From Rhodospirillales bacterium (GTDB lineage: Bacteria; Pseudomonadota; Alphaproteobacteria; Rhodospirillales; UBA2165), in contig JADHRD010000001.1 of NCBI GenBank assembly GCA_016777585.1, forward strand, positions 1-64,000: a DNA stretch of 64,000 nucleotides. Reading direction: 5' to 3'. This document shows, in pieces, positions 19,778 through 32,494 of this stretch. Both the position numbers and the translations under genes were made by a program. The stretch's first letter is position 1, and each line of letters starts with the position of its first letter. Below the pieces are notes generated by a model. That model searched no databases. It worked only from the letters and a program-made list of their open reading frames with translations, and was not told the origin of the DNA.

Positions 19778-21295
19778 TTACATGTCGAGCATTATACGCT
19801 GCGGATCCTCTATGCACTCCTTAATTCTAACAAGCATCGAGACGGCTTCACGGCCATCAACGATCCGGTGGTCATAACTATGAGCAAGGTACATTATTGG
19901 CCTTACTTTAATCTCACCATCTACCACCCAAGGTCTCTCAACAATATTATGCATCCCTAAAATTCCTGACTGAGGGGCATTAATAATTGGTGTAGATAAC
20001 ATAGAACCATAAATACCCCCATTGGTAATTGTGAAACTACCATCGGACATCTCATCAATGGTTAACTTCCCGTCGCGCGCCCTTGATCCAAAGTCTTTAA
20101 TTCGTTTTTCAATTTCTGCAAAAGTGAGTTTATCGGCATCTTTTAGCACGGGTACAACCAAACCGTTCGGGGTTCCAACAGCTACCCCAATATTATAATA
20201 ATTTTTATAAACAATCTCATCACCCTGTATTTCTGCATTGACAGCAGGAAACTCTTTTAAAGCGACTATAACGGCCTTAACAAAATAACTCATAAAACCC
20301 AGTCTTACGTCATGACGTTTCTCAAACTTCTCTTGAAAATATTTTCGCGCTGACATTACTGCAGACATATCAATCTCATTAAAAGTCGTTAATATTGCAG
20401 CAGTGTTCTGAGCTTCCTTTAATCGACTTGCTATTACTTTCCGAAGGTGAGTAATTTTAACACGTTCTTCTCTGGGCGCACTGAGAATAGTTGGTATTTG
20501 GACTCTTTCTTGCTTTCTTGAAGGATTTAATTCCGTAAGCTCCTCAAGCGATGGCTTACTTTGTTTCATAAGATTCTCCCGCAATTTTTGAAAGGCTAAA
20601 ACATCACCTTTCGTAAGGCGACCATCCTTACCCGTAGCAGTAATCTCCGTGACATTTAAATCATTATCTTCAACCATTTTCCTTACAGCTGGTGACATTT
20701 GCTGGCCATCATTAGATTCCTTGGGTTCCAGGTTTTTGATATCTATCGAATTTGGTTTAGATTCAATAATATCCAATGCTGAAATTCGACCAATAACCGC
20801 TCCTACCTCAACATCATTACCAGCCGTAACAATAATTTCGCTCAATTGTCCCGCTCCAGGCGCGTTAATCTCCATAGTAACTTTATCTGTCTCTAACTCT
20901 AATAAGGGCTCATCTAGAATAACGTTATCGCCGAGTGATTTCAGCCACTGCGATATATTAGCTTCAGTTAAACTCTCACCTAGATCAGGAACAATTATAT
21001 CAACCAAAGCGACTTTTTCAGTTTTTATTTGAGTTGAACTATCATAATTGTTGATTATTGCCTCAGAGATTATCCCTAAGATCTGCCCAACTTCAACCTC
21101 AGTCCCAACTGATACATTAATTTCAGTCAAAATACCTGAACTCAGTGCATTAACCTCAATAGTAACTTTATCAGTTTCTAGCTCAAGTATAGGTTCATCT
21201 TCTTGTATCTCATCTCCGAGATTCTTAAGCCAGTTCGCTATTGTACCGTGCGTTAACGACTCACCTAATGGGGGCACCTTAATTTCCGTAGCCAT
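19778..21295 (-). CDS. sucB: 2-oxoglutarate dehydrogenase E2 (dihydrolipoyl succinyltransferase) with two lipoyl domains
   Basis: Two ELETDKVT lipoylation motifs (K43, K138), E3-binding domain, catalytic SYDHRIVDGREAV; adjacent to sucA and lpdA. Confidence 0.95.
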   Translation of the reverse strand: MATEIKVPPLGESLTHGTIANWLKNLGDEIQEDEPILELETDKVTIEVNALSSGILTEINVSVGTEVEVGQILGIISEAIINNYDSSTQIKTEKVALVDIIVPDLGESLTEANISQWLKSLGDNVILDEPLLELETDKVTMEINAPGAGQLSEIIVTAGNDVEVGAVIGRISALDIIESKPNSIDIKNLEPKESNDGQQMSPAVRKMVEDNDLNVTEITATGKDGRLTKGDVLAFQKLRENLMKQSKPSLEELTELNPSRKQERVQIPTILSAPREERVKITHLRKVIASRLKEAQNTAAILTTFNEIDMSAVMSARKYFQEKFEKRHDVRLGFMSYFVKAVIVALKEFPAVNAEIQGDEIVYKNYYNIGVAVGTPNGLVVPVLKDADKLTFAEIEKRIKDFGSRARDGKLTIDEMSDGSFTITNGGIYGSMLSTPIINAPQSGILGMHNIVERPWVVDGEIKVRPIMYLAHSYDHRIVDGREAVSMLVRIKECIEDPQRIMLDM

Positions 21296-24249
21296 TACTT
21301 CCTCTTCTTATTATTTTTTATTTTCTCTGGTTTATGGGCGGGAGGCATATATGGCTGAATCATATTATTCGTTTCACCATTTAACGCCTGATTAATTATC
21401 ATATCCTGTTCTTTCTTATGAATACTTAGCGCCCCTGTAGCAGGGGAGGCCGAAGCCTTACGCCCCACATATAATACTTGAGATATATCCCGTAAACTAG
21501 AGTTTATGTCACGTAATATGTAATTGAGGCGGTCATTAACAAAATGCCAAGCACCCTGGTTAGAAGACTCTTCTTGGACCCATAATATTTCAGCATTTGC
21601 ATATCTGCGAATTTGTTTTGTAATACCACCTCTTGGCCAAGGATAAAGCTGCTCTATTCTAATGATTGCAACATCATGTATCTTTAAATCATCTCTCCTT
21701 TCAACCAAATCATAGTAAATTTTACCTGAACACAAAATAACTCGGCTAACTTTCTTGTCGGCAGTAATATTATCACTGCCCTCGGGTATAATTCTCAGGA
21801 AACCAGTTCCCGTCGCCATATCGGATAAACTAGACACATTAAGTTTGTGTCGTAGTAACGATTTAGGGGACATAACAATTAATGGTTTTCTATAATTACG
21901 CTTCACCTGCCGCCTCAACACATGGAAGAAATTCGCTGGTGAGGTAATATTAACAACCTGCATATTATCCTCCGCGCAGAGTTGCAGACAACGCTCAAGT
22001 CGTGCAGATGAGTGTTCAGGTCCTTGCCCTTCCATTCCGTGAGGAAGTAACATCACTAGACCAGACATTCTCAACCACTTAGACTCTCCGGACGATATAA
22101 ATTGATCAAAAATTACCTGTGCCGTATTTGCAAAATCACCAAATTGCGCTTCCCAAATTGTAAGTGTTTTAGGCTCAGCAAGTGAATAGCCATACTCATA
22201 ACCCAAAACAGCAAATTCTGAAAGAGGGCTATCCATAATTTCAAATGCTGCCTGATTATCTCTATCAATTTCACTCAATGGAAAATAACGTTCCTCGGTT
22301 TTTTGGTCAATAATGGCAGCATGACGGTGCGAAAATGTTCCTCGTCCAGAGTCTTGACCCGACAATCGAATCGGGTGACCCTCTAACAATAAACTCCCAT
22401 ACGCAAGGGCTTCTGCCATTGCCCAGTCAATATTCGCACCACTACTCATCATTTCAGACTTAGACTTTAATTGTCTAATAAGTTTACTATTAACATTAAT
22501 ACTCTCAGGAATGTTTGATAATGAATTACCAATTCTCTTTAATATATTAATACCAACTGAAGTTTCTTCATCCCGCTTTTCCTCCTCATCCTTCAAAGCG
22601 GTCAAACCCTCCCATTTACCCTCAAGCCAGTCAGCCTTATTTGACTTATATCCTGAAGCTGCCGCAAATTCAGAATCCAAATGGTTTCTAAAATCTACCT
22701 CAATTTTCTCGATGTCAGACAATTCAAGAATGCCTTCACCTAAAAGTTTTTCCCTATAAATTTCTCGGGTAGTTGGGTGATTAGCTATCGCGGTATACAT
22801 CTTTGGTTGTGTAAACATGGGCTCATCACCCTCGTTATGTCCATGACGTCGGTAACAGAAAAGATCAATAACCACATCACGTTTAAACCTTTGGCGGAAG
22901 CGAACTGCTAACTCAGCGACACGAACAACAGCTTCAGGGTCATCACCATTAACATGGAATATGGGTGCCTGCATACCCTTTGCTATATCTGTTGGATATG
23001 GTGTTGACCTGGAACTAGTCGGATTAGTGGTAAAGCCAATTTGATTGTTAACCACAACATGTACTGTACCCCCCGTTCTATATCCCTTAATTTGCGATAA
23101 ATCCAATGTTTCTGGCACTATGCCCTGACCGGCAAACGCCGCATCACCATGCATTAGTATCCCCATTACTTTTTCTCTAGTTTCATCTAATCTTTGCGCT
23201 TGCTTGGCTCTAACCTTTCCAAGCACGACTGGATTAACACATTCCAGATGTGATGGATTTGCTGTTAAAGATAAATGCATCTTAAAATCACCAAATTCAC
23301 GGTCTGCTGAAGCTCCAAGATGATACTTAACGTCTCCGGACCCTTGTACATCCTCCGGATAGGCAAGGTTACCCTGAAACTCCGAAAATATGGCGGCGTA
23401 TGGCTTACCCATAGTGCGAGCTAGAACGTTCAACCTACCCCGATGAGGCATGCCAATCACTATTTCCTCTATACCTTCAGATGCACTCGTTGTTAATAAA
23501 CCTTCCATAAAAGGTATGAGGCTTTCACCACCGTCTAAACCAAAACGTTTAGTTCCAGTATGCTTCATTTGAAGATAAGTTTCAAAGCCCTCAGCTCTTA
23601 CCAAATCTTTATAAATATTTGCCCTTAAATCTGATTTATAATCTGATTTATAATCGATGCCTTCAATATTATTTTGTATCCATGCCCGCTCTTCAATCTC
23701 TTGGATATGCATGTATTCAACGCCTATCGATCCACAATACGAGTCTTGCATTATTTTAAGGATTTCTTTTAATGATGCTTTTTCTCTTCCTGCCATTGCG
23801 GACATACTATCTAAATAAATATCTTTATCTAAATCGTTATCAGTAAAATCATAGGTTCGGTAGTCTAACTCTTTATGATATCCCGCGCCTGATAAACCCA
23901 ATGGATCAAATTGAGCGTGAAGATGACCTCTTACTCTATAAGAACGAATTAAAATCCGGGCTCTAATCGACCTTCTAGCAATTTCCTCAATATCACCACC
24001 CAAGCTCTGTTGTGACTGAATATCGCTTTCATTAGTCGGAGCACCGTTACTAATTATTGAAGTCCTTGTTGGAGACCAACTCGCTCCGACATAATCTTTT
24101 GTTATGGATTCCACATCATCAGAAAATTCAGAAAAAAAATCTATCCAACTTTGATCAATCGAGTAGGGATTTTCTTTATATTTGGCATATAATTCAGCGA
24201 TATAAGCTGCATTTGCGCCTGTTAAAAATGTTTTGGCTGAACCCGCCAT
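21295..24249 (-). CDS. sucA: 2-oxoglutarate dehydrogenase E1
   Basis: 984 aa; GMPHRGRLNVLA, HGDAAFAGQGIV, YRRHGHNEGDEP, PHGMEGQGPEHSSAR. Confidence 0.98.
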   Translation of the reverse strand: MAGSAKTFLTGANAAYIAELYAKYKENPYSIDQSWIDFFSEFSDDVESITKDYVGASWSPTRTSIISNGAPTNESDIQSQQSLGGDIEEIARRSIRARILIRSYRVRGHLHAQFDPLGLSGAGYHKELDYRTYDFTDNDLDKDIYLDSMSAMAGREKASLKEILKIMQDSYCGSIGVEYMHIQEIEERAWIQNNIEGIDYKSDYKSDLRANIYKDLVRAEGFETYLQMKHTGTKRFGLDGGESLIPFMEGLLTTSASEGIEEIVIGMPHRGRLNVLARTMGKPYAAIFSEFQGNLAYPEDVQGSGDVKYHLGASADREFGDFKMHLSLTANPSHLECVNPVVLGKVRAKQAQRLDETREKVMGILMHGDAAFAGQGIVPETLDLSQIKGYRTGGTVHVVVNNQIGFTTNPTSSRSTPYPTDIAKGMQAPIFHVNGDDPEAVVRVAELAVRFRQRFKRDVVIDLFCYRRHGHNEGDEPMFTQPKMYTAIANHPTTREIYREKLLGEGILELSDIEKIEVDFRNHLDSEFAAASGYKSNKADWLEGKWEGLTALKDEEEKRDEETSVGINILKRIGNSLSNIPESINVNSKLIRQLKSKSEMMSSGANIDWAMAEALAYGSLLLEGHPIRLSGQDSGRGTFSHRHAAIIDQKTEERYFPLSEIDRDNQAAFEIMDSPLSEFAVLGYEYGYSLAEPKTLTIWEAQFGDFANTAQVIFDQFISSGESKWLRMSGLVMLLPHGMEGQGPEHSSARLERCLQLCAEDNMQVVNITSPANFFHVLRRQVKRNYRKPLIVMSPKSLLRHKLNVSSLSDMATGTGFLRIIPEGSDNITADKKVSRVILCSGKIYYDLVERRDDLKIHDVAIIRIEQLYPWPRGGITKQIRRYANAEILWVQEESSNQGAWHFVNDRLNYILRDINSSLRDISQVLYVGRKASASPATGALSIHKKEQDMIINQALNGETNNMIQPYMPPAHKPEKIKNNKKRK

Positions 24250-24290
24250 TAACTTAATCCTTAGTAATCTAATATATCGAAGACTTGAAT

Positions 24291-25166
24291 TTAACTTTTC
24301 ATCGTCTCCAACATTGTACTGCCCAAAGCAGCGGGAGAGTCAGCAACATTGATATCTGCACTGCGAAGTGCTTCAATTTTATCCATTGCTCCACCCTTAC
24401 CACCGGCAATGATTGCTCCAGCATGACCCATCCTTCTTCCGGGCGGGGCTGTTACACCAGCGATAAATCCTACCACCGGTTTTTTAGTTTTTGATGACTT
24501 GATAAACTGGGCAGCCTCCTCTTCGGCTGAACCACCTATCTCACCTATCATAATAATACCTTCCGTTTGATCATCACCAAGAAACATCTCTAAACAATCA
24601 ATAAAATTAGTCCCATTTACAGGGTCTCCACCAATTCCTATGCACGTTGTTTGACCAAGGCCTACCGCAGAGGTTTGACCAACAGCCTCATATGTTAGAG
24701 TGCCCGACCTAGAAACCACCCCTATTTTTCCTCGTGAATGAATATGACCAGGCATTATACCGATCTTACACTCACCTGGGGTTATAACACCTGGACAATT
24801 AGGGCCAATAAGTCGGGTATTTGAGCCTTTCAGTGCTCTTTTTACCTCAACCATATCTAATACTGGGATACCCTCAGTGATGCATATCACGAGAGGAATT
24901 TCGCAATCAATGGCTTCTAAAATTGCCTCAGCAGCGAATGGGGGTGGCACATAGATAACACTGGCGTTTGCATTCGCGTTTTCCTTTGCCTCAATTACGG
25001 TATCAAAAACGGGTAAACCAAGATGAATTGAACCACCTTTTCCAGGCGTAACACCTCCTACCATTTTTGTTCCATAAGCAATCGCTTGTTCAGAATGGAA
25101 AGTTCCCTGCGATCCTGTAAACCCTTGGCAAATAACGCGAGTATCTTTATTTACTAAAACAGCCAT
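24291..25166 (-). CDS. sucD: Succinyl-CoA synthetase alpha subunit
   Basis: [48 protein letters not shown] at 25166 rather than the track's 25211. Confidence 0.97.
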   Translation of the reverse strand: MAVLVNKDTRVICQGFTGSQGTFHSEQAIAYGTKMVGGVTPGKGGSIHLGLPVFDTVIEAKENANANASVIYVPPPFAAEAILEAIDCEIPLVICITEGIPVLDMVEVKRALKGSNTRLIGPNCPGVITPGECKIGIMPGHIHSRGKIGVVSRSGTLTYEAVGQTSAVGLGQTTCIGIGGDPVNGTNFIDCLEMFLGDDQTEGIIMIGEIGGSAEEEAAQFIKSSKTKKPVVGFIAGVTAPPGRRMGHAGAIIAGGKGGAMDKIEALRSADINVADSPAALGSTMLETMKS

Positions 25167-25167
25167 A

Positions 25168-26367
25168 TCATGCAGCCTCCTGAACCGCTTTGACAACCTT
25201 TTCGGCAGCATCCGCTAAATCATTTCCGGAGATAATGGGTAATCCGGACTTCAATAATATTTCCTTACCTAACTCCACATTAGTTCCTTCAAGGCGAACT
25301 ACTAATGGCACATTTAGAGCAACTTCCTTTGCCGCTGAGACAATTCCTTCAGCGATCACATCACAGCGCATAATACCGCCAAAAATGTTTACAAGAATAC
25401 CTTCAACATTCTTATCGGACAAAATTATTTTAAAGGCTGTTGTAACACGTTCCCGAGTTGCCCCACCACCAACATCAAGAAAATTGGCCGGATCACCGCC
25501 ATGTAGCTTAATGATATCCATAGTGGCCATAGCCAATCCAGCTCCGTTTACCATACACCCGATGCTGCCCTCTAATTTTATATAATTTAAATCATGACGC
25601 TCAGCTTCCAATTCTGCCGCGTCTTGCTCATCTTCATCACGCATTTCTTCGATATCTTGATGGCGATAAAGAGCATTATCATCAAAGTTCATTTTGGCAT
25701 CAAGCGCTACAACTTCTCCCGCCTTTGTAACTACCAAGGGATTTATTTCAATTTGGCTGGCATCCATATCGGTGAATGCCTCATACATTGACAAAAGAAA
25801 TTTTACGGCAGATTTAACTTGGTCACCTTTAAGCCCAAGCCCAAATGCTATTTTTCTGGCATGAAAACTCTTCATGCCCGTTGCAGAATCAATATCAGTC
25901 GTTAAAATCTTTTCAGGTGAAGATGCCGCAACTTCCTCAATATCCATCCCACCCTCCTGACAAGCAATCACCGTTACGCACGATGTTACTCTGTCAACTA
26001 ATAAGCTAAGATAAAGTTCTCTCTCTATATCGCAGCCATCTTCTATATAAACACGCTTAACTTGTTTTCCTTCAGGCCCGGTTTGATGAGTAACGAGCAC
26101 ATTACCTAACATTTTTTCCGCAACATCTTTTGCTTCGCCAATTGACTTGACCACTTTTACGCCGCCGCCCGAATAATTATCAATATTTTTAAAACTTCCC
26201 TTACCGCGCCCTCCAGCGTGGATCTGAGATTTTACCACCCAAACGGGTCCCTTAAGGCCCTTTGCCACAACCTCGGCTTCACTCGAGGTATATGCAACAC
26301 CCCCATCAAGGATAGTCACACCATATTGAGACAATACCTGTTTTGCTTGATATTCATGAATATTCAT
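25168..26367 (-). CDS. sucC: Succinyl-CoA synthetase beta subunit
   Basis: [20 protein letters not shown]-grasp; [15 protein letters not shown]. Confidence 0.98.
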   Translation of the reverse strand: MNIHEYQAKQVLSQYGVTILDGGVAYTSSEAEVVAKGLKGPVWVVKSQIHAGGRGKGSFKNIDNYSGGGVKVVKSIGEAKDVAEKMLGNVLVTHQTGPEGKQVKRVYIEDGCDIERELYLSLLVDRVTSCVTVIACQEGGMDIEEVAASSPEKILTTDIDSATGMKSFHARKIAFGLGLKGDQVKSAVKFLLSMYEAFTDMDASQIEINPLVVTKAGEVVALDAKMNFDDNALYRHQDIEEMRDEDEQDAAELEAERHDLNYIKLEGSIGCMVNGAGLAMATMDIIKLHGGDPANFLDVGGGATRERVTTAFKIILSDKNVEGILVNIFGGIMRCDVIAEGIVSAAKEVALNVPLVVRLEGTNVELGKEILLKSGLPIISGNDLADAAEKVVKAVQEAA

Positions 26368-26461
26368 AGGGCTACAACCTCTTCACTTATTAATATTACA
26401 GGTATAATTAAAACCAAGTAAAAACCAGATATTTCTCTACTAATCCAAATGCAGACACTTT

Positions 26462-27514
<1,053 letters not shown>

Positions 27515-27709
27515 CTAACCCAGTTCTCAGAATGATAAATTAACTATATTTCTTGATTTCAAATACCGGTATACCTGACTTTTCACTTCATGTTTAAAAC
27601 TCTTAATACCGCAGGTTTCGTAGCGCAAAATAAGTTTTAGAGCAAGCCTGTAACTTTCGAAATAAACAAAAAGAAATAATAGTTTATATAATGCGATATG
27701 ATACAAGCT

Positions 27710-28852
27710 TTAGATAAGACCATGTGGTAATGCCACATACTCTTCAGATTGCATTTCCATTAAACGGGAGACTAAGCGTTGAAATTCAAAAGCACCTTCA
27801 CCAAGAACATATAATTCCTGAGGTGGCGCATCAGCAGAACAAATCAGATTGACTTTATTTTCATAAAGCGCGTCAATAAGTGTTATAAACCTTCTCGCTT
27901 CATTCTTTAAGCTTTCGTCCATTCTTGGAATATCATCTAGTATTAGAGTATGGTATCGTCCTGCAATATCTAAATAATCTGCTGGCCCTAAAGGCTCGCC
28001 GCACAGCTTCGCAAAAGAAATTCTTGCGACGCCAGCAGCAGCAATGGGAATTATAACTACCCGACCCTTGACTTCTATCAGATCAACGGAGGGTGAATAA
28101 CCCTCAGTAAGAGCCAAAAAATAATCATCAAGACTGACTGTGGCCTTTTTACCAAGTGGATAGTGATACACCCTCATTCCTAGTATCTTTTCCAATCTAT
28201 AATCCTTGGAAGCTCCTAGGTACTCAATATTTAAGTTATTTTTTAATAATTTAATAAACGGTAGGAACCTCTCACGTTGAAGCCCGTCTTTATAAAGATC
28301 ATCTGGTGGGCGATTTGACGTCGCAATAATTATAACATTATGTGATAATAGGCCCTCAAATAATCTGCCTAAAATCATAGCATCAACAATATTTACCACC
28401 TGTAATTCGTCGAAACACAATAATTTTGATTCTTCCACTATCGATTTCACAACAGCAGGCACAGGATCGCCACCTTCTGGATTATTTTTTCGGAATAAAT
28501 TAAAACGCAAATGAATATCTTGAAGAAACGCGTGAAAGTGTACCCGTCGTTTTTTCTTAATCTGAATACTGGAGTAGAACAAGTCCATAAGCATAGATTT
28601 ACCCCGACCGACGTCTCCGTATATATAAAGCCCCTTTATCTTTATTTGGCGATTTTCTTTGAACCCCAGACGTTTTTTCCAAGTAAATGATTTTGAATTA
28701 TTTTCAAGCGTCTCAATTTTTTGCAATAAAATTTGTAATTGCTGGGCCAGCACAGCCTGAGCCCTATCTGGCATTAAATGCCCAGAAGCCAATTTCTTTT
28801 CATACTCAGCAACAGGACCTTTTTTATCATTTACCGGAATTATATTTGACAT
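27710..28852 (-). CDS. zapE: Cell division protein ZapE / AFG1-like ATPase
   Basis: GLYIYGDVGRGKSMLMDLFY Walker A, CFDELQVVNIVDAMIL Walker B, ATSNRPPDDLYKDGLQRERFLPFI. Confidence 0.92.
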   Translation of the reverse strand: MSNIIPVNDKKGPVAEYEKKLASGHLMPDRAQAVLAQQLQILLQKIETLENNSKSFTWKKRLGFKENRQIKIKGLYIYGDVGRGKSMLMDLFYSSIQIKKKRRVHFHAFLQDIHLRFNLFRKNNPEGGDPVPAVVKSIVEESKLLCFDELQVVNIVDAMILGRLFEGLLSHNVIIIATSNRPPDDLYKDGLQRERFLPFIKLLKNNLNIEYLGASKDYRLEKILGMRVYHYPLGKKATVSLDDYFLALTEGYSPSVDLIEVKGRVVIIPIAAAGVARISFAKLCGEPLGPADYLDIAGRYHTLILDDIPRMDESLKNEARRFITLIDALYENKVNLICSADAPPQELYVLGEGAFEFQRLVSRLMEMQSEEYVALPHGLI

Positions 28853-28942
28853 GAGTGGCTACTTACACTGATTTATAACAATCATATCTTGATCTTGTCT
28901 AGTTAACTACGGTGGCATAGGTTCTACTCAGCTAAAACAACC

Positions 28943-29719
28943 TTACATCCGTTCCAACATAAGTTTTTTAGTTTCAGCAATAGCCTTTGCTGGATTTAAA
29001 GACTTGGGACACGTTTTTGTGCAATTCATTATTGTATGACAACGATATAATTTAAAGGGATCTTCTAAGTTATCTAAACGCGAACCAGTATTCTCATCCC
29101 TTGAGTCAACGATCCAACGGTATGCTTGTAATAAAATAGCTGGGCCCAAATATCTGTCTCCATTCCACCAGTAACTCGGGCATGAAGTCGTGCAACAGAA
29201 ACACAATACACATTCCCACAAACCATCTAACTTAGCGCGTTCATCTGGTGACTGCAGGCGCTCCTTGCCCGAGACTGGAGTATCAGACTGAACCCACGGC
29301 TTAATCGATGTATACTGAGCGTATGGGATTGATAAATCTGGCACAAGATCTTTTATCACTGGCATATGTGGAAGTGGGTAAATCGCAGCGTCGCCTTTTA
29401 TTTCTCTTATATCCTTAATGCATGCTAAAGTATTAGTGCCATCCACATTCATTGCACACGAGCCACAAACTCCCTCTCTACAAGATCGTCGGAAAGTCAA
29501 AGTCGGATCAATTTCATTTTTAATTTTAATTAAGGCATCAAGAACCATGGGTCCGCACGTATCCATGTCTACTTCATAAGTATCAACCTGTGGATTCTCA
29601 TTTTGATCGGGATTATATCGATAAATCTTAAACCGCTTAATATTATTTACACTCGAGGAGGCCTTGAACGTTTGGCCTTCAGATACCGTTGAGTTTTTGG
29701 GAAGGGTTAATTCTACCAT
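28943..29719 (-). CDS. sdhB: Succinate dehydrogenase iron-sulfur subunit
   Basis: [42 protein letters not shown]. Confidence 0.98.
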   Translation of the reverse strand: MVELTLPKNSTVSEGQTFKASSSVNNIKRFKIYRYNPDQNENPQVDTYEVDMDTCGPMVLDALIKIKNEIDPTLTFRRSCREGVCGSCAMNVDGTNTLACIKDIREIKGDAAIYPLPHMPVIKDLVPDLSIPYAQYTSIKPWVQSDTPVSGKERLQSPDERAKLDGLWECVLCFCCTTSCPSYWWNGDRYLGPAILLQAYRWIVDSRDENTGSRLDNLEDPFKLYRCHTIMNCTKTCPKSLNPAKAIAETKKLMLERM

Positions 29720-29742
29720 TTTTATCTCCGTGCTTTAAAGCC

Positions 29743-31533
29743 CTAATAAACCCGAGCACGAGGCTCAATATAATCAACCTCATCGGTCAGTGTATACTCG
29801 TGAACTGGCCTATAGCCTAATTTGACTTTCATATTGCTATCAAGCCATGCCAATGAATGTTTCATCCACTTCTTGTCATCGCGATCAGGATAATCCTCAT
29901 GCGCATGCGCCCCTCGCGACTCTTGTCTGGCCTCTGCACTATAAATCGTAGTCTTAGAACAAGCCATCAAATTTTCTAACTCTAGTGCTTCAACTAAGTC
30001 CGAATTCCAAATCAAAGATCTATCACTGACACCAAGATCCTTTAAACCTTCAGCTGATTGATCAATTAATTTTACACCTTCTTTTAATATCTCAGAACTT
30101 CTAAAGACAGCTGCATTATTTTGCATTATTTTCTGCATATCCAACCTAACATTAGCAGTAGCTTCCTTACCTTTGGAATAACGGATTGCATCTAATCTAG
30201 CAATAGCCTCTTCACCCGTTTTTGAATTCGCAGATTTAATTTTTTTGTCTTTTTCAACGATTTTAACTGCTCGCTGTGCAGCTGCACGGCCAAAAACTAC
30301 GAGATCAAGGAGCGAGTTTGTCCCTAATCGATTAGCTCCATGAACAGACACACATGCCGCCTCACCAATTGCCATCAAACCTGGGCAAATAGCGTCTGGG
30401 TCTTTCACTGTGGGCCTTAAAACCTCCGCATGATAGTTTGTCGGTATACCACCCATATTGTAATGTACAGTTGGCAAAACGGGTATAGGATCTTTAGTAG
30501 CATCAACACCAGAAAAAATCCTTGCTGTTTCAGTAATACCAGGCAGCCTATGGTTAAGTACCTCACCACCTAAATGCTCAAGATGCAGGTAAATATGATC
30601 ATTTTCTGCCCCCACTCCCCTATTTTCTCTTATTTCGATAGTCATGGCTCGGCTAACTACGTCACGCGATGCTAAATCTTTTGCACTAGGAGCGTATCTC
30701 TCCATAAAAGCTTCGCCCTCAGAATTTGTTAAGTAACCGCCCTCACCTCGAGCCCCTTCTGTTATCAAACACCCTGCACCATAAATTCCTGTTGGATGAA
30801 ATTGTACAAATTCCATATCTTCCATGGGCAATCCCGCTCGAAGAACCATCCCATTGCCATCGCCAGTACACGTGTGAGCTGATGTAGCTGAAAAATAACT
30901 ACGCCCGTAACCACCTGTTGCTATTAATGTTTGGTGAGCTAAAAAACGATGAATAGTTCCATCTGCCAAATTCCAAGCCATTACACCACGACAAGCCCCA
31001 TCTTCACTCATTATTAAATCAATCGCAAAATATTCAATAAAGAATTCGGCGTTATGTTTTAAACATTGTTGATATAAAGTGTGCAAGATCGCGTGGCCGG
31101 TTCGATCCGCGGCAGCGCAAGCTCTTTCCACTGGCGCCTCACCAAAATTTCGCATATGCCCTCCAAAGGGACGTTGATATATTTTACCATCTTCAGTTCG
31201 TGAGAACGGCACACCAAAATGCTCAAGTTCATATACTGCAGGCGCAGCCTCTCTACACATATATTCTATGGCATCTTGGTCACCCAGCCAATCTGCCCCC
31301 TTAACAGTATCGTACATATGCCATTGCCAACTATCTTCATTCATGTTGCCTAAGGCAGCCCCGACCCCGCCTTGAGCCGCGACTGTGTGAGATCTAGTTG
31401 GAAAAACTTTGGTAATACAGGCCGTATTTAATCCTGCTGCGGTCATACCGAGAGTTGCTCTAAGGCCTGCTCCGCCTGCGCCAACAACAATCACATCATG
31501 TTCATGATCAATGATTTCATATGTATCTATCAT
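29743..31533 (-). CDS. sdhA: Succinate dehydrogenase flavoprotein subunit
   Basis: [46 protein letters not shown]. Confidence 0.98.
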   Translation of the reverse strand: MIDTYEIIDHEHDVIVVGAGGAGLRATLGMTAAGLNTACITKVFPTRSHTVAAQGGVGAALGNMNEDSWQWHMYDTVKGADWLGDQDAIEYMCREAAPAVYELEHFGVPFSRTEDGKIYQRPFGGHMRNFGEAPVERACAAADRTGHAILHTLYQQCLKHNAEFFIEYFAIDLIMSEDGACRGVMAWNLADGTIHRFLAHQTLIATGGYGRSYFSATSAHTCTGDGNGMVLRAGLPMEDMEFVQFHPTGIYGAGCLITEGARGEGGYLTNSEGEAFMERYAPSAKDLASRDVVSRAMTIEIRENRGVGAENDHIYLHLEHLGGEVLNHRLPGITETARIFSGVDATKDPIPVLPTVHYNMGGIPTNYHAEVLRPTVKDPDAICPGLMAIGEAACVSVHGANRLGTNSLLDLVVFGRAAAQRAVKIVEKDKKIKSANSKTGEEAIARLDAIRYSKGKEATANVRLDMQKIMQNNAAVFRSSEILKEGVKLIDQSAEGLKDLGVSDRSLIWNSDLVEALELENLMACSKTTIYSAEARQESRGAHAHEDYPDRDDKKWMKHSLAWLDSNMKVKLGYRPVHEYTLTDEVDYIEPRARVY

Positions 31534-31540
31534 TTATTAG

Positions 31541-31921
31541 TTAGCCTCCATAGGCAATTTGAATTATTGCTACAAGGCTTGAAATAGCGAAAAGCACCGC
31601 AGCAAATTTATTAATTAGCAATAAAAATATTTTATTTTTTTCACCATGAACGTAATCTTCAATAACCACCTGCAAACCGAGTTGCATGTGATAAAATAAA
31701 GCAATTAAAAATAGAGATAACAGCAATACACTGCCTGGCTCGTTGAGCCATGCCCTAAAGGCAAAAAGATCCATACCAATAAATTTCATTGCAGAATATA
31801 CAAACCATAAAGTCAGGGGAATAAGCGCTAATGCGGATACCCTTTGTGCCCACCAATGAGATGTACCACTTTTTGAGCTACCTAATCCTTTTACTTTACC
31901 TAAGTCAGATTGTAATGACAT
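31541..31921 (-). CDS. sdhD: Succinate dehydrogenase membrane anchor subunit
   Basis: Small 3-TM protein, HWWAQRVSALALIPL, HMQLGLQVVIEDYVH; position between sdhC and sdhA. Confidence 0.93.
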   Translation of the reverse strand: MSLQSDLGKVKGLGSSKSGTSHWWAQRVSALALIPLTLWFVYSAMKFIGMDLFAFRAWLNEPGSVLLLSLFLIALFYHMQLGLQVVIEDYVHGEKNKIFLLLINKFAAVLFAISSLVAIIQIAYGG

Positions 31922-31927
31922 TTGAAG

Positions 31928-32350
31928 CTATCCTCCAACCATTCCATATCCAAGAAACCAAGATCCAAATGTAAAAATAATCGATGAGAATACGACAATC
32001 CAGCCCGTAATATTTACATTAGTTAACCCAAATCCCATACCAGCATCCCAAAAAAGGTGCCTAATCCCATTGCACAAATGATAAAATAAGGCCCAAGTCC
32101 AACCAAACAGCAATAATCTGCCAAACCACGTTGCCATAAATTCTTGTGTGCGGGCAAATGCTTCTGGACCATATGCTGCCGAGTTTAACCAATAAACTAA
32201 AGCTAAAGCACCCACTGCCAGTCCCACTCCTGTAATTCTGTGCAAAATAGAGAGTACAGACGTAATTTGAGGCTTATAAACTTGTAAGTGAGGTGAGATC
32301 GGACGCGTTTGGGAATTCATAAATCTGGCCCTTTTTAAAGACTGGCCCAA
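31928..32350 (-). CDS. sdhC: Succinate dehydrogenase cytochrome b556 subunit
   Basis: RPISPHLQVYKPQITSVLSILHRITGVGLA, HLCNGIRHLFWD; likely start at the internal ATG (MNSQTRPISPH). Confidence 0.95.
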   Translation of the reverse strand: MGQSLKRARFMNSQTRPISPHLQVYKPQITSVLSILHRITGVGLAVGALALVYWLNSAAYGPEAFARTQEFMATWFGRLLLFGWTWALFYHLCNGIRHLFWDAGMGFGLTNVNITGWIVVFSSIIFTFGSWFLGYGMVGG

Positions 32351-32494
32351 AAAAATGAGACCGTACTTTTACGTTAAAAAATATTTTATTACATTAAAAG
32401 TTTTGTAATCCCTTGATTGGGCCAAGTCAATGCAGGGAATTAGGAAAAATTCTATCCTTATTTAGTGGTAAGTTATTTACATAACCAATATTGG

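Noticed and set aside
18975-21395. Several plus-strand ORFs antisense to lpdA, sucB and sucA (e.g. 18975-19427, 20649-21032, 21048-21395)
   Set aside because: Ser/Thr/Pro-rich complementary translations of conserved enzymes, no recognisable domains.
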